A stretch of 64,000 nucleotides of DNA, taken from assembly GCA_008828725.1 (NCBI GenBank), contig MEHQ01004235.1:79177-143176 (forward strand). Direction: 5' to 3'. The position numbers and the translations under genes were made by a program. This stretch comes from Saccharina japonica. Lineage: Eukaryota > Sar > Phaeophyceae > Laminariales > Laminariaceae. Shown here in pieces: positions 51,104 to 63,213 of this stretch. Below the pieces are notes generated by a model. The model was given only the letters and a program-made list of their open reading frames with translations, had not been told where the DNA came from and did not search any database. How positions within the stretch are numbered: the first letter of the stretch is position 1; each line of letters opens with the position of its first letter.

Positions 51104-53718
51104 CAATGCGCCTACCCCTGCATGCCCACCACCAACGCGCGACCTATCCGCACGCGTTGGGGGGGGGGGAGGCTAGGCATGCATCCATGTAAGGAAAAGT
51201 ATTGGTGCAACAAACTTATTAACGATCAGAATGACACCGCACCGACGTCGTGCGTCGAAACGGTACATAGGATCCTGGTATGTATCACATTGTATGATAC
51301 TGGCACGTACCTGATAAAAACGCACGAATGCATTACGAATCTGTACCGCAGACAGAGAGACGTACGAGGAACACAGCAGTGCACGCGTGGAACTCTGGAT
51401 ATTTGCACTCGGACTGTACGAAGTTTGTAGCCGTCTGGTGTATGAGGCGATTAGTATGTCTGTCTCGCATGATACCGTCAACATTTATTTCAGGATCACT
51501 GGTGTTCTTGTTACTGCGTGTATTTCAGTACAAGTAGTCGTCGTACGAGAAGTACGAGTACGCGTACAGTATTTGGGAGTGAAATCCTACTACAAGTACG
51601 AGTACTACTATATACTGCTGCTATACTGGGGATACTCGAAGTTCACGTACGGTACGAGTACAAAGACATATCTCGGTTTACGAATAAAGTATACCAGTAG
51701 ATCTCTGTACAGCAGTATCATATACCAGGTATGTATATACGTAGCCCGGCTGATTACCCGCAAGCCCACAGCCACGCGCGACCTACCCGCATGCACTGAG
51801 GGGGGGGAGGCTAGGCAAGCAGCCATAAAAGCCAAGAGGTTGACACGACGCAATCCACTCGTAAACGATCATAACGCACGTGGTATCGCGTCGGTTTACG
51901 TGGTTGGTCGAAACGGTACATATACGTACTGCAAATAATCACACTTTCGTCGAATCGGCACATACATTATATTCTGAAACCGTCAAGCACCGACATCGTT
52001 GATTACGACGGTACGTCGTTCTCGTCGTATACTATGGTACGACGGCGGTGTATACGCCTGAAACTTGGCTACCGCCTAGGACTATTTGCAGTTGTACATA
52101 TATACCACCCCCGATACATCACGGAGTTTACAGTAGTAGTATGCACTACGTACGCGATACACTCCCAGTAAGTAGGACGATATGATCCCAACGTACGTAC
52201 AGACATTGTCGGATTGTTCGAACTTCAGGAGGCTGGTATATGCAGTACGTACACATACATTTCTCTCTCGTACGACGTACGTATGAATATCATACCCTGG
52301 TATACATCTCGTGCCAGGTACCTGGTACTCGTACGAGTATATGATACTGTGGTGATATATGCATATCAGTTTGATACTGGCAGGATACCAGAACCAAACA
52401 CTCACTCGCATACGCCCGTACTGGCAGTACCCGCAGTATTTCGGCCGTCAGTGTTGCTCGTGTTGCCATCAAACGCAGCGTTGCGGGAACTACTGCATGC
52501 AATAGTTGATGTATGTAGTACTCCCAGTACATATACTGGTATACTTCGATACTACTATAACTCGTAGTGTATGCATGTTAGGAGTACGAAGCGTGCAGGG
52601 GGCATCTGATCTGCACTACGTACATCAGTACTCTCATTAGTGCTCACTACAGCAGCAGTACGAGTATATCTATTCTCCAAATACAGACCCATACCATAAG
52701 TGTCGCCAGCATCAGCAGTATATTATACCTGGTGCGACAACAATGTTGTCTGTTTGTTGACGTTAATGGAAAATACTCGTCGCATCAGCATGCCCGGGAC
52801 ACCTAATAATACTCCGAAGTATTCATACATATGTTGCATAACCATACGTGGTTTCGTACATGCTGGCTTCGGACACTGCTTCAATCTCGAAGGTGCTGGG
52901 AACCAGATATAGACCACGTAACGGAAGACACCCGTGTGATACGAGTACTAATACATTTCACCGGTGTACACCAACATTGGTTGGTTGTTATGGCGTTGTT
53001 ACGGTTACTATAAGTGCACTTCGCAACGGAAACATTATTGAAAATGCCCAACATTGTCATGAATAGGGAGAGTTCCATCTCAGTTTGCAAACCACGATGG
53101 CTGCCGTGATCACAAACTATATCCTGACGGCATTTGCTGTAACAGCGAACCCCACTATACATGTTCTTGCTCAAAGTCATACTCGGATGCGTCCTTGAGG
53201 GTCGTTGCGATACGGTTTCGTTATTTGATACATGCCATGTTCGCCTCGTATGCACATACATACATGCATTATATATTTACGATTGTCATAGGGCTGCATG
53301 CTTGACGGTCGTTGTATACAGGTACCAGTAAATTATGAATGTACCTGTGGTGGTACTCGTTTCATTATCATGGCAGGCATTAGCTATCATACATAATCAT
53401 ACTCTCCTCATGTCCGACTGGATGATAGCAGAGGCCGATGCTCTTGCCGTCCAACAACAGTACGTACAGGTGCACCACCGGTGGTGCCGAGCGTGTTGTT
53501 TAAGCGCACGCCTAAATACCGTATTTACGTGCACGCCTAGATCCGGCACCCCCACGACACCAACACCATACCGATTGGAATTTAACTGCTGTGGTTATTT
53601 GTACGGCAGATGACAAGTGCCGTAGATATAATACTACTCGCATTGCCACCGTTGGACCACGGTCGAGCGCACTCTGCCGTTATTGCTAAGACTACATCAG
53701 TTAATGTTGTCATAGCAT

Positions 53719-53932
53719 GGGGGGGGGGGTGTACTCATGTTGTGCACGGCCGTAGTCATATGACCATAGACCCTCGCATCCCTACAATGCCGGGACGGAG
53801 CGCGTTGGGTTTTCACCAACCAGGCAGACATTGCTTGCACCAAGCGCGAAACGCCGTGAGGTATTGGGCGAGTCGCATGGAGGGTGAGCTGCATCCTGCT
53901 AAGAACCGCCTCTGAGGCGGACTTGCATATGG
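53719..53932 (+). repeat. G-run dispersed repeat, full-length copy in duplication A
   Basis: From the run of ten G through ACGGCCGTAGTCATATGACC, CCGGGACGGAGCGCG, GTCGCATGGAGGGTGAGC to AAGAACCGCCTCTGAGGCGG. The terminal hairpin is complete. Confidence 0.9.
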
Positions 53933-54810
53933 ACGACAGCTTCAATGAGTTAATTTAATTTCTGGTGTGGCCACTTCCGGAGACAGCAATGGGTTTTACT
54001 ATGTAACTGCCTCGCGGACGCCTTACCATATTAACACTACGTGATACGACCATTCCCCTTGTGCGGAACAAAGTTCTCCACCCCGCACAAATGATCTACT
54101 CGACCGCCAGCTTTGGTGACCGCCAAAAAAATAACAAAAAAAAACGGCACCCTGGTTGTCTAGCTCACGCAGCGAGTGGCGTGTTTACAGCGTCGTTGCC
54201 AACCGACGCCAACCCACCGGGAGGGGGGGGGGGGGCAGAGTGATAACACATCATGCCCTGAGCGGCAGTAAACAAGGCTCTTTCTCGGCCAGTCCTCCTT
54301 TTATTTTCGGTCTCTGCGTTTGAGCCTCTGACCTGGCGCTTCAGAAACACGGAGAAAGTTGTATAGCGCTGGATGTCATGGTTGAATGCCCAGTTGATCG
54401 GCGTACACCAAGTAGTATATCATTATTGAATACATACACATGGACATGCCACATGCATGCCCGTTCGGGCTCACACGCCTGCCCATCGCACGTCATTGCG
54501 TCCGCTCGTCGGTCATCATCATTTGCGTACATGTTCATATATTAATCGAACGACGGCATGACCCGCGACCAAATGCCCAAACGCGTATGCATGTATGCCC
54601 GAAGCTTGCGGACGTGCACTAAGGTATGCTCGAAGTGTACTGACGTGTATGAGTGTATGTGTGAAGCTGGAATGTACGCATGTATGTATACATTCATGTA
54701 TGTATGTCTGTCAGCACCGCGCTCCGCTTGCCTGTCCACTGTTTTCCGTTCCTGCTTTCGTGCCCGCCCGCCGTGCATCGTCGCGTACACTAGTTCTTGC
54801 GTCAGTATAC

Positions 54811-55091
54811 TTTATGCCAATATGTACGCTCCACGCTTTGTATGTGCATGTATGCATGCTGTCTCTGTGCTCCGCATGCTCGCGCCCTGTCTGTCCGTTG
54901 CCCGTGTTTGCATGCTCGTTCGCCATTCGTATATGCACGCCTGCGCGTTGTCGGTATATTTTATGCAAGTATGTGTGCTCCACGCTTTGTATGTGCATGT
55001 ATTAATGCTGTCTTCGTGCTTCGCATGCTCGCTCCCTGTCTGTCCGTTGCTCGTGCTCGCATGCTCGTTCGCCATTCGTATATGCACGCCG
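54811..55091 (+). repeat. 149-bp tandem pair rich in GCATG words
   Basis: Two units share GCTCCACGCTTTGTATGTGC, GCATGCTCGC, CCTGTCTGTCCGTTGC and TCGTTCGCCATTCGTATATG. The surrounding 54420-55200 is rich in CATG/GCATGC and open on both strands. The counterpart in copy B is 59527-59807. Confidence 0.88.
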
Positions 55092-55686
55092 GCCGTTCCT
55101 CGATGTGGATTTTTTCCATACCCGTTATGTGTGGAATGCTGGCGTGTTGCACAATCAAACGCGCCTTGAGCTTTATTGCATGCACATGTACACGTACGGT
55201 CGGTGATGGTACGTATCACACGTCCGTGGCCATCGGGCGTTGCCGGCTCGTGCCCGGTCTACCCGTTTCTCGTGCACGCACGCGTAATCACCGGCCATCA
55301 TTGCGCGTCCATTCTATGTTCATCGACCGGTGTTGCAGTTGCCTGGGGGTTAATTAGACTAAACGGGTAGTCATCCGTAACAACGCTGTCTGTGTTTAGA
55401 CCTAATCCCCCTACCGCGACAAGTACCCCTTCTTTATTGTCCTGGCTCTCGCGTGTTGGCCCCGGACGTCGAGCCCCTTCATCACGATCGGCGACCTGCG
55501 CCACGACTTTGAAGACGAATTCGCACAGGCTACCCAGGGATCAGACTCGGGACCCGCAGAAGCGTTTCCCGCGGCGGCCCCGTGCTTACTTTGTTGGACT
55601 ACAAAACAGTTCATGGAACAGATCACGCATCGGCCTGATACTACCAAGGTCAAAACCCGGAAGGAGCTGAACAGCCAAGGACGGAG

Positions 55687-55800
55687 AANCGATGACAATT
55701 GTAGCCGATATCATGCGATAAGAGGTGCACGAATTCGCCTTGTTTTTGATAAATTTCAGGATCGTATCCCTGAGCAACTGTATCGAATGGAATAAAGGCC
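55687..55800. other. Junction between duplicated copies, contains the only N
   Basis: 114 bp of sequence not shared by the two copies, with an ambiguous base at 55689, exactly where homology of copy A ends. Position and content suggest an assembly join. Confidence 0.75.
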
Positions 55801-58800
55801 CAGTGCGCTTACCCATGCATGCTCACCACCAACGCGCGACCTATCCGTACGCGTTGGGGGGGGGAGAGGCTAGGCATGCATCCATGTAAGGAAAAATATT
55901 GGTGCAACAAACTTATTAACGATCAGAATGACACCGCACCGACGTCGTGCGTCGAAACGGTACATAGGATCCTGGTATGTAACACATTGTATGATACTGG
56001 CACGTACCTGATAAAAACGCATGAACGCATTACGAATCTGTACCGCAGACAGAGAGACGTACGAGGAACACAGCAGTGCACGCGTGGAACTCTGGATATT
56101 TGCACTCGGACTGTACGAAGTTTGTAGCCGTCTGGTGTATGAGGCGATTAGTATGTCTGTCTCGCATGATACCGTCAACATTTATTTCAGGATCACTGGT
56201 GTTCTTGTTACTGCGTGTATTTCAGTACAAGTAGTCGTCGTACGAGAAGTACGAGTACGCGTACAGTATTTGGGAGTGAAATCCTACTACAAGTACGAGT
56301 ACTACTATATACTGCTGCTATACTGGGGATACTCGAAGTTCACGTACGGTACGAGTACAAAGACATATCTCGGTTTACGAATAAAGTATACCAGTAGATC
56401 TCTGTACAGCAGTATCATATACCAGGTATGTATATACGTAGCCCGGCTGATTACCCGCAAGCCCACAGCCACGCGCGACCTACCCGCATGCACTGAGGGG
56501 GGGGAGGCTAGGCAAGCAGCCATAAAAGCCAAGAGGTTGACACGACGCAATCCACTCGTAAACGATCATAACGCACGTGGTATCGCGTCGGTTTACGTGG
56601 TTGGTCGAAACGGTACATATACGTACTGCAAATAATCACACTTTCGTCGAATCGGCACATACATTATATTCTGAAACCGTCAAGCACCGACATCGTTGAT
56701 TACGACGGTACGTCGTTCTCGTCGTATACTATGGTACGACGGCGGTGTATACGCCTGAAACTTGGCTACCGCCTAGGACTATTTGCAGTTGTACATATAT
56801 ACCACCCCCGATACATCACGGAGTTTACAGTAGTAGTATGCACTACGTACGCGATACACTCCCAGTAAGTAGGACGATATGATCCCAACGTACGTACAGA
56901 CATTGTCGGATTGTTCGAACTTCAGGAGGCTGGTATATGCAGTACGTACACATACATTTCTCTCTCGTACGACGTACGTATGAATATCATACCCTGGTAT
57001 ACATCTCGTGCCAGGTACCTGGTACTCGTACGAGTATATGATACTGTGGTGATATATGCATATCAGTTTGATACTGGCAGGATACCAGAACCAAACACTC
57101 ACTCGCATACGCCCGTACTGGCAGTACCCGCAGTATTTCGGCCGTCAGTGTTGCTCGTGTTGCCATCAAACGCAGCGTTGCGGGAACTACTGCATGCAAT
57201 AAGTTGATGTATGTAGTACTCCCAGTACATATACTGGTATACTTCGATACTACTATAACTCGTAGTGTATGCATGTTAGGAGTACGAAGCGTGCAGGGGG
57301 CATCTGATCTGCACTACGTACATCAGTACTCTCATTAGTGCTCACTACAGCAGCAGTACGAGTATATCTATTCTCCAAATACAGACCCATACCATAAGTG
57401 TCGCCAGCATCAGCAGTATATTATACCTGGTGCGACAACAATGTTGTCTGTTTGTTGACGTTAATGGAAAATACTCGTCGCATCAGCATGCCCGGGACAC
57501 CAAATAATACTCCGAAGTATTCATACATATGTTGCATAACCATACGTGGTTTCGTACATGCTGGCTTCGGACACTGCTTCAATCTCGAAGGTGCTGGGAA
57601 CCAGATATAGACCACGTAACGGAAGACACCCGTGTGATACGAGTACTAATACATTTCACCGGTGTACACCAACATTGGTTGGTTGTTATGGCGTTGTTAC
57701 GATTACTATAAGTGCACTTCGCAACGGAAACATTATTGAAAATGCCCAACATTGTCATGAATAGGGAGAGTTCCATCTCAGTTTGCAAACCACGATGGCT
57801 GCCGTGATCACAAACTATATCCTGACGGCGTTTGCTGTAACAGCGAACCCCACTATACATGTTCTTGCTCAAAGTCATACTCGGATGCGTCCTTGAGGGT
57901 CGTTGCGATAGGGTTTCGTTATTTTGGTACACGACATATTCGCCTCGTATGCACATACATACATGCATTATATATTTACGATTGTCATAGGGCTGCATGC
58001 TTGACGGTCGTTGTATACAGGTACCAGTAAATTATGAATGTACCTGTGGTGGTACTCGTTTCATTATCATGGCAGGCATTAGCTATCATACATATATCAT
58101 ACTCTCCTCATGTCCGACTGGATGATAGCAGAAGCCGAGGCCCTTCCCGTCCAACAACAACAATACGTACAGGTGCACCACCGGTGGTGCCGAGCGTGTT
58201 GTTTAGGCGCACGCCTAAATGCCGTATTTACGTGCACTCCTAGATCCGGCACCCCCACGACACCCACACGATACTGATTGGAATTTAACTGCTGTGGTTA
58301 TATGTACGGTAGATGACAAGTGCGGTAGATATAATACTACTCGCATTTCAACCGTTGGACCACGGTCGAGCGCACTCTGCCGTTTTTGCTAATCCTATCC
58401 CCTTCCAGTGGGGAGGGGGGGGGGGAGGGGGGGGGGGGGGTGTACTCATGTTGTGCACGGCCGTAGTCATATGACCATAGACCCTCGCATCCCTACAATG
58501 CCGGGACGGAGCGCGTTGGGTTTTCACCAACCAGGCAGACATTGCTTGCACCAAGCGCGAAACGCCGTGAGGTATTGGGCGAGTCGCATGGAGGGTGAGC
58601 TGCATCCTGCTAAGAACCGCCTCTGAGGCGGACTTGTATATGGACGACAGCTTCAATGAGTTAAATTTAATTTCTGGTGTGGCCACTTCCGGAGACAGCA
58701 ATGGGTTTTACTATGTAACTGCCTCGCGGACGCCTTACCATATTAACACTACGTGATACGACCATTCCCCTTGTGCGGAACAAAGGTTCTCCACCCCGCA

Positions 58801-60404
58801 CAAATGATCTACTCGACCGCCAGCTTTGGTGACCGCCAAAAAAAATAACAAAAAAAAACGGCACCCTGGTTGTCTAGCTCACGCAGCGAGTGGCGTGTTT
58901 TACAGCGTCGTTGCCAACCGACGCACCCAACCGGGGCACGGGGGGGGGGGGGCAGAGTGATAAACATCATGCCCTGAGCGGCAGTAAACAAGGCTCTTTC
59001 TCGGCCAGTCCTCCTTTTATTTTCGGTCTCTGCGTTTGAGCCTCTGACCTGGCGCTTCAGAAACACGGAGAAAGTTGTATAGCGCTGGATGTCATGGTTG
59101 AATGCCCAGTTGATCGGCGTACACCAAGTAGTATATCATTATTGAATACATACACATGGACATGCCACATGCATGCCCGTTCGGGCTCACACGCCTGCCC
59201 ATCGCACGTCATTGCGTCCGCTCGTCGGTCATCATCATTTGCGTACATGTTCATATATTAATCGAACGACGGCATGACCCGCGACCAAATGCCCAAACGC
59301 GTATGCATGTATGCCCGAAGCTTGCGGACGTGCACTAAGGTATGCTCGAAGTGTACTGACGTGTATGAGTGTATGTGTGAAGCTGGAATGTACGCATGTA
59401 TGTATACATTCATGTATGTATGTCTGTCAGCACCGCGCTCCGCTTGCCTGTCCACTGTTTTCCGTTCCTGCTTTCGTGCCCGCCCGCCGTGCATCGTCGC
59501 GTACACTAGTTCTTGCGTCAGTATACTTTATGCCAATATGTACGCTCCACGCTTTGTATGTGCATGTATGCATGCTGTCTCTGTGCTCCGCATGCTCGCG
59601 CCCTGTCTGTCCGTTGCCCGTGTTTGCATGCTCGTTCGCCATTCGTATATGCACGCCTGCGCGTTGTCGGTATATTTTATGCAAGTATGTGTGCTCCACG
59701 CTTTGTATGTGCATGTATTAATGCTGTCTTCGTGCTTCGCATGCTCGCTCCCTGTCTGTCCGTTGCTCGTGCTCGCATGCTCGTTCGCCATTCGTATATG
59801 CACGCCGGCCGTTCCTCGATGTGGATTTTTTCCATACCCGTTATGTGTGGAATGCTGGCGTGTTGCACAATCAAACGCGCCTTGAGCTTTATTGCATGCA
59901 CATGTACACGTACGGTCGGTGATGGTACGTATCACACGTCCGTGGCCATCGGGCGTTGCCGGCTCGTGCCCGGTCTACCCGTTTCTCGTGCACGCACGCG
60001 TAATCACCGGCCATCATTGCGCGTCCATTCTATGTTCATCGACCGGTGTTGCAGTTGCCTGGGGGTTAATTAGACTAAACGGGTAGTCATCCGTAACAAC
60101 GCTGTCTGTGTTTAGACCTAATCCCCCTACCGCGACAAGTACCCCTTCTTTATTGTCCTGGCTCTCGCGTGTTGGCCCCGGACGTCGAGCCCCTTCATCT
60201 ACGATCGGTCGACCTGCGCCACGACTTTGAAGACGAATTCGCACAGGCTACCCAGGGATCAGACTCGGGACCCGCAGAAGCGTTTCCCGCGGCGGCCCCG
60301 TGCTTACTTTGTTGGACTACAAAACAGTTCATGGAACAGATCACGCATCGGCCTGATACTACCAAGGTCAAAACCCGGAAGGAGCTGAACAGCCAAGGAC
60401 GGAG
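55801..60404 (+). repeat. 4.6-kb tandem duplication, copy B
   Basis: The offset to copy A is 4697 at the left and 4716 from about 54.5 kb on; the gain is mainly in the G-run at 58410-58440. Beyond 60404 the sequence continues as unique, coding-like DNA that copy A lacks. Confidence 0.95.
58390..58641 (+). repeat. G-run dispersed repeat, copy in duplication B
   Basis: Same as 53719-53932 but with a much longer, interrupted G run (about 58410-58440), the main length difference between the two duplicated blocks. Confidence 0.9.
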
Positions 60405-60540
60405 GACCAAGCAACAGTCAGCCGACGTTTCATCAGGTTCTCCACGCGGTCTGATCAGCAAGAGCATGAACATGGCAGCAGACCAGCTAGATGAAGCTGG
60501 GGGGGTCTGGGTCAGTACCACCCTCACAAGGTTTAAATTT
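60205..60540 (+). CDS. Putative coding exon(s), unknown, truncated in copy A
   Basis: One frame reads DLRHDFEDEFAQATQGSDSG, CLLCWTTKQFMEQITHRPDT, TKVKTRKELNSQ and SPRGLISKSMNMAADQLDEA up to a possible donor TGG|GTCAGT at about 60510, then a stop at 60553. Base composition and mixed polar residues look coding. Copy A carries the same frame (55490-55686) but breaks at the N. Two one-base differences just upstream (near 55478/60198) shift the frame before DLRH. No family or start codon is recognised. Confidence 0.28.
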
Positions 60541-61405
60541 CCCTACGTTGTCTAACCTGGGGGGGTGGACGCAAGACTTGCAACTTCCACTGCTTCCTGG
60601 GATCGAGGAGAAGTTCAAGATCATCCCTACGGGAACCGTTCGCTGAAACGGCGGGTCGGTTGTGGGGGATGGAGGAGTGTACCCAGAGGCACAGACGCTC
60701 GGACGCCTTGACTAGCATTCGTCTCGTTGGCGATATGCTGGGGGGGTGTTACGGCGGTCCAGGTGCTTGGGTACGAAAAATACGGTGATGTGTCGTAGCT
60801 ACCTATACTAGCTACGCGCGGAGGGCTTGGAGTATGAGTGGGGAACAAGTGGTGAGGCACTCCCCGCTGCACTCTAGTGGAAAGGCGACGATAGTCAACC
60901 GTCACCTAAGGTTTCCAAGATACTGATGGCGTTTAGACACGGGGTCAGTATCTGGAGGTCGGACTACAACCATGTGTCTACTCGATACGGCCCCGACGAA
61001 CGAAAGATGAAGCATTGCTACACGTACCACCTCTGTGCCTATGTATCACACGAATTACACGCATTGCATGCTATCGTACAGTGCATGCTCGAATATCCGC
61101 TTTGTACTTGTCTGGACCTCGGAATGGATGTATTGCGAGAACATGGACATTCTACCCTCCCAATATGTGAGAACAGGAGACGGATACGTCGGATAGAGAG
61201 CAAGGAAGGACCTGTGTGAGCTGAACTGATCCTACAACGAACGCAGAATGGATTCAAGGTGAGTGGCATGGATTTAGACCCTGGACCAGTCGTAAAATTA
61301 AATGTGGGTGCCAGGCTCTCGGCGCAACTGTCGCATGGATGTGCCCTGCGCCGGTTTCACCATTCGTCGAGGCCATATATATATATACCTGGTATGTATA
61401 TATGG
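60541..61405. other. Unresolved unique sequence
   Basis: It contains a frame at about 60560-60790 reading LWGMEECTQRHRRSDALTS, and one at 60926-61219 with no motif. Two short blocks (60748-60765 and 61284-61300) are found fused together at 50874-50906. A TATA-rich stretch with CCTGGTATG lies at 61375-61402. Confidence 0.4.
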
Positions 61406-62313
61406 GTAACTATTATTACGATGAAGCGCTGAGCGTGAAACGGGCCGATTGACCCTGCTCTGAATCCGGTACACTTCACAAAGCTTGGTCTACCGTCCGC
61501 CGCCGAGCCGGCGACCACCGCGCGAGCGTGCCGCGCCCTTCCAACACATCAGCCCTCGGTGTCTCGGGCGAACGAGCGGGCGCCTGCGTCGAACTCGGCG
61601 AGCGGGAGGCTTGCGAAGCCCTTCCGGGGACGGCTCGCTCTCTCCCCGGCGTGACGGACAGTCGCAAAAAAGTTGAAACCCCCCGCGTACCATTATACCA
61701 CACCTTGCTGAGAGCAGAGGAGAAAGAGGTGCGCGTGCGAGATAGAGAGAGACGCTTGCTGTGCAGCTGCTTGACGATGCTGGTGTGGTGGCGTACCCCC
61801 GCTGTGGTGTGTAGCTAGTTGCGTAGGAGCGTGCGCTCTATCGCCGTGAGAGGGTAGAAGGTAACTATTATTACGATGGAGCGCTGAGCGCGAAGCGGGC
61901 CAATCGACCCTATTCTGAATCCGGTACACTTCACAAAGCTTGGTCTACCGTCCGCCGCAGAGCCGCCGACCGCCGCGCGAGCGTGCCGCGCCCTTCCCAC
62001 ACATCAGCCCTCGGTTTCTCGGGCGAACGAGCTGGCGCCTGCGTCGAACTCGGTGAGCGGGGGGCTTGCGAAGCCCTCCCGGGGACGGCTCGCTCTCTCC
62101 CCGGCGTGACGGACAATCGCAAAAAAGTTGAAACCCCCCGCGTACCATTATACCACATCTTACTGAGAGCAGAGGAGACAAAGGTGCGCGTGCGAGATAG
62201 AGAGAGACGCTTGCTGTGCAGCTCCTTGACCATGCTGGTGTGGTGGCGTACCCCCGCTGTGGTGTGTGCTAGTTGCGTAGGAGGTGCGCTCTATCGCCGT
62301 GAGAGGGTAGAAG
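61406..62313 (+). repeat. 455-bp tandem duplication, 2 copies
   Basis: Copies 61406-61860 and 61861-62313 are about 95 percent identical by eye. Each has GTAACTATTATTACGATG, GAAGCGGGCC, CTTCACAAAGCTTGGTCTAC, a GC-rich middle with ATCAGCCCTCGG and CTCTCCCCGGCGTGACGGAC, and ends CCGTGAGAGGGTAGAAG. Both strands stay open through the GC-rich part. No product is recognised. Confidence 0.93.
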
Positions 62314-62589
62314 GTCAGGGGGCGACGCAGCCTGTGTCTGCTGTCTGTGTCCCTCTACGTGTGTGTGTTCTGCGTGTACCCTCCTCTACCCAGGGAGGCC
62401 AGAGGCACAGGTTTGCCGTGCTTGCGTGTTTCCAGACAACGACAGAACCAGCACCCGACTACAATCATGCCAGCAGCAGAGCAGTAGCTTCGTCTCCGTG
62501 GACCCTGAGCCCTGGCGCTTGCCTGCAGCAGCACGAACACCCTCTACTTCCTCTAGGTCATCACGTTTTCCCTCAAAAAGCAAACAAGA

Positions 62590-62630
62590 GCACCGCAGCA
62601 GCAGAAGCAGCAGCAGCAGCAGCAGTCAGT
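62590..62630 (+). repeat. CAG tract
   Basis: Short interrupted CAG run downstream of the 455-bp duplication, at the end of an open frame that continues from the second copy. Confidence 0.85.
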
Positions 62631-62995
62631 CTCAATGCCACCTCCCTATCCCAATTTTTAAGATGGTTTTGGTAATCATATTATTAAAAGTTCATTTTCT
62701 CCCAACAACTATATTGAACCATTTTACGCACCTGGGTACGTACGTCTTCAGAGTGATATACGACCATCCACTTATATACTGCTGTTGTATGTATGCACAG
62801 CAGTATCAACATTGTGTTAGTATCGCAATCGAATGAGTAACATTATCGTTGCTACTGTAGTGTCCGGTCTTACTGAAAAAAAGGAGTTGAGAAAGGGCCA
62901 TTATTATCGAGCAAGTTTTGTCCAAGTGTTAGTATCGCAATCGAACGAGTATCATTCGCGTTGCTACTGTAGTACGATTCAATCCTGAAAAAAAT

Positions 62996-63195
62996 AGTAC
63001 CTTGGGAGTAAAGTAAGAAGTAGTGGAGATAAAATACTTCAGGTACTTCGTGTACTCGAAGTATTTCGGGGTTTGATACTCCGGGATACTTGGTACTCGG
63101 AGTATTTCGGGTATGAACACTCTCGATACTTCTTGTACTCGGAGTATTCCGGGGTCCGATACTGCGGGTACTCCTTGTACTCGGAGTATGTGGGG
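62996..63195 (+). repeat. GTACTCGGAGTATTTCGGG repeat, copy 2
   Basis: Same order as 26155-26350: GGAGTAAAGTAAGAAG, GGAGATAAAATACTTCAGG, TACTTCGTGTACTCGAAGT, then TACTCGGAGTATTTCGGG units. It ends about 20 bp before a transposon terminus. Confidence 0.85.
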
Positions 63196-63213
63196 CTTCA
63201 CACAGGCCGTTTC

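Larger units (their letters stand above)
51104..55686 (+). repeat. 4.6-kb tandem duplication, copy A
   Basis: Nearly identical to 55801-60404 over its whole length. Most differences are single bases or lengths of G and A runs. It begins CGCGCGACCTATCCGCACGC, which has an internal diverged partner at about 51775, and ends at ACAGCCAAGGACGGAG, three bases before the N at 55689. It contains a full G-run repeat (53719-53932) and a 149-bp tandem pair (54811-55091). Long open frames are shared by both copies but show no family features. Confidence 0.95.

Noticed and set aside
54558..55169. 203-codon frame preserved in both duplicated copies
   Set aside because: Lies in GCATG-rich 149-bp tandem repeats and is open on both strands. 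Preservation is expected because the copies are nearly identical.
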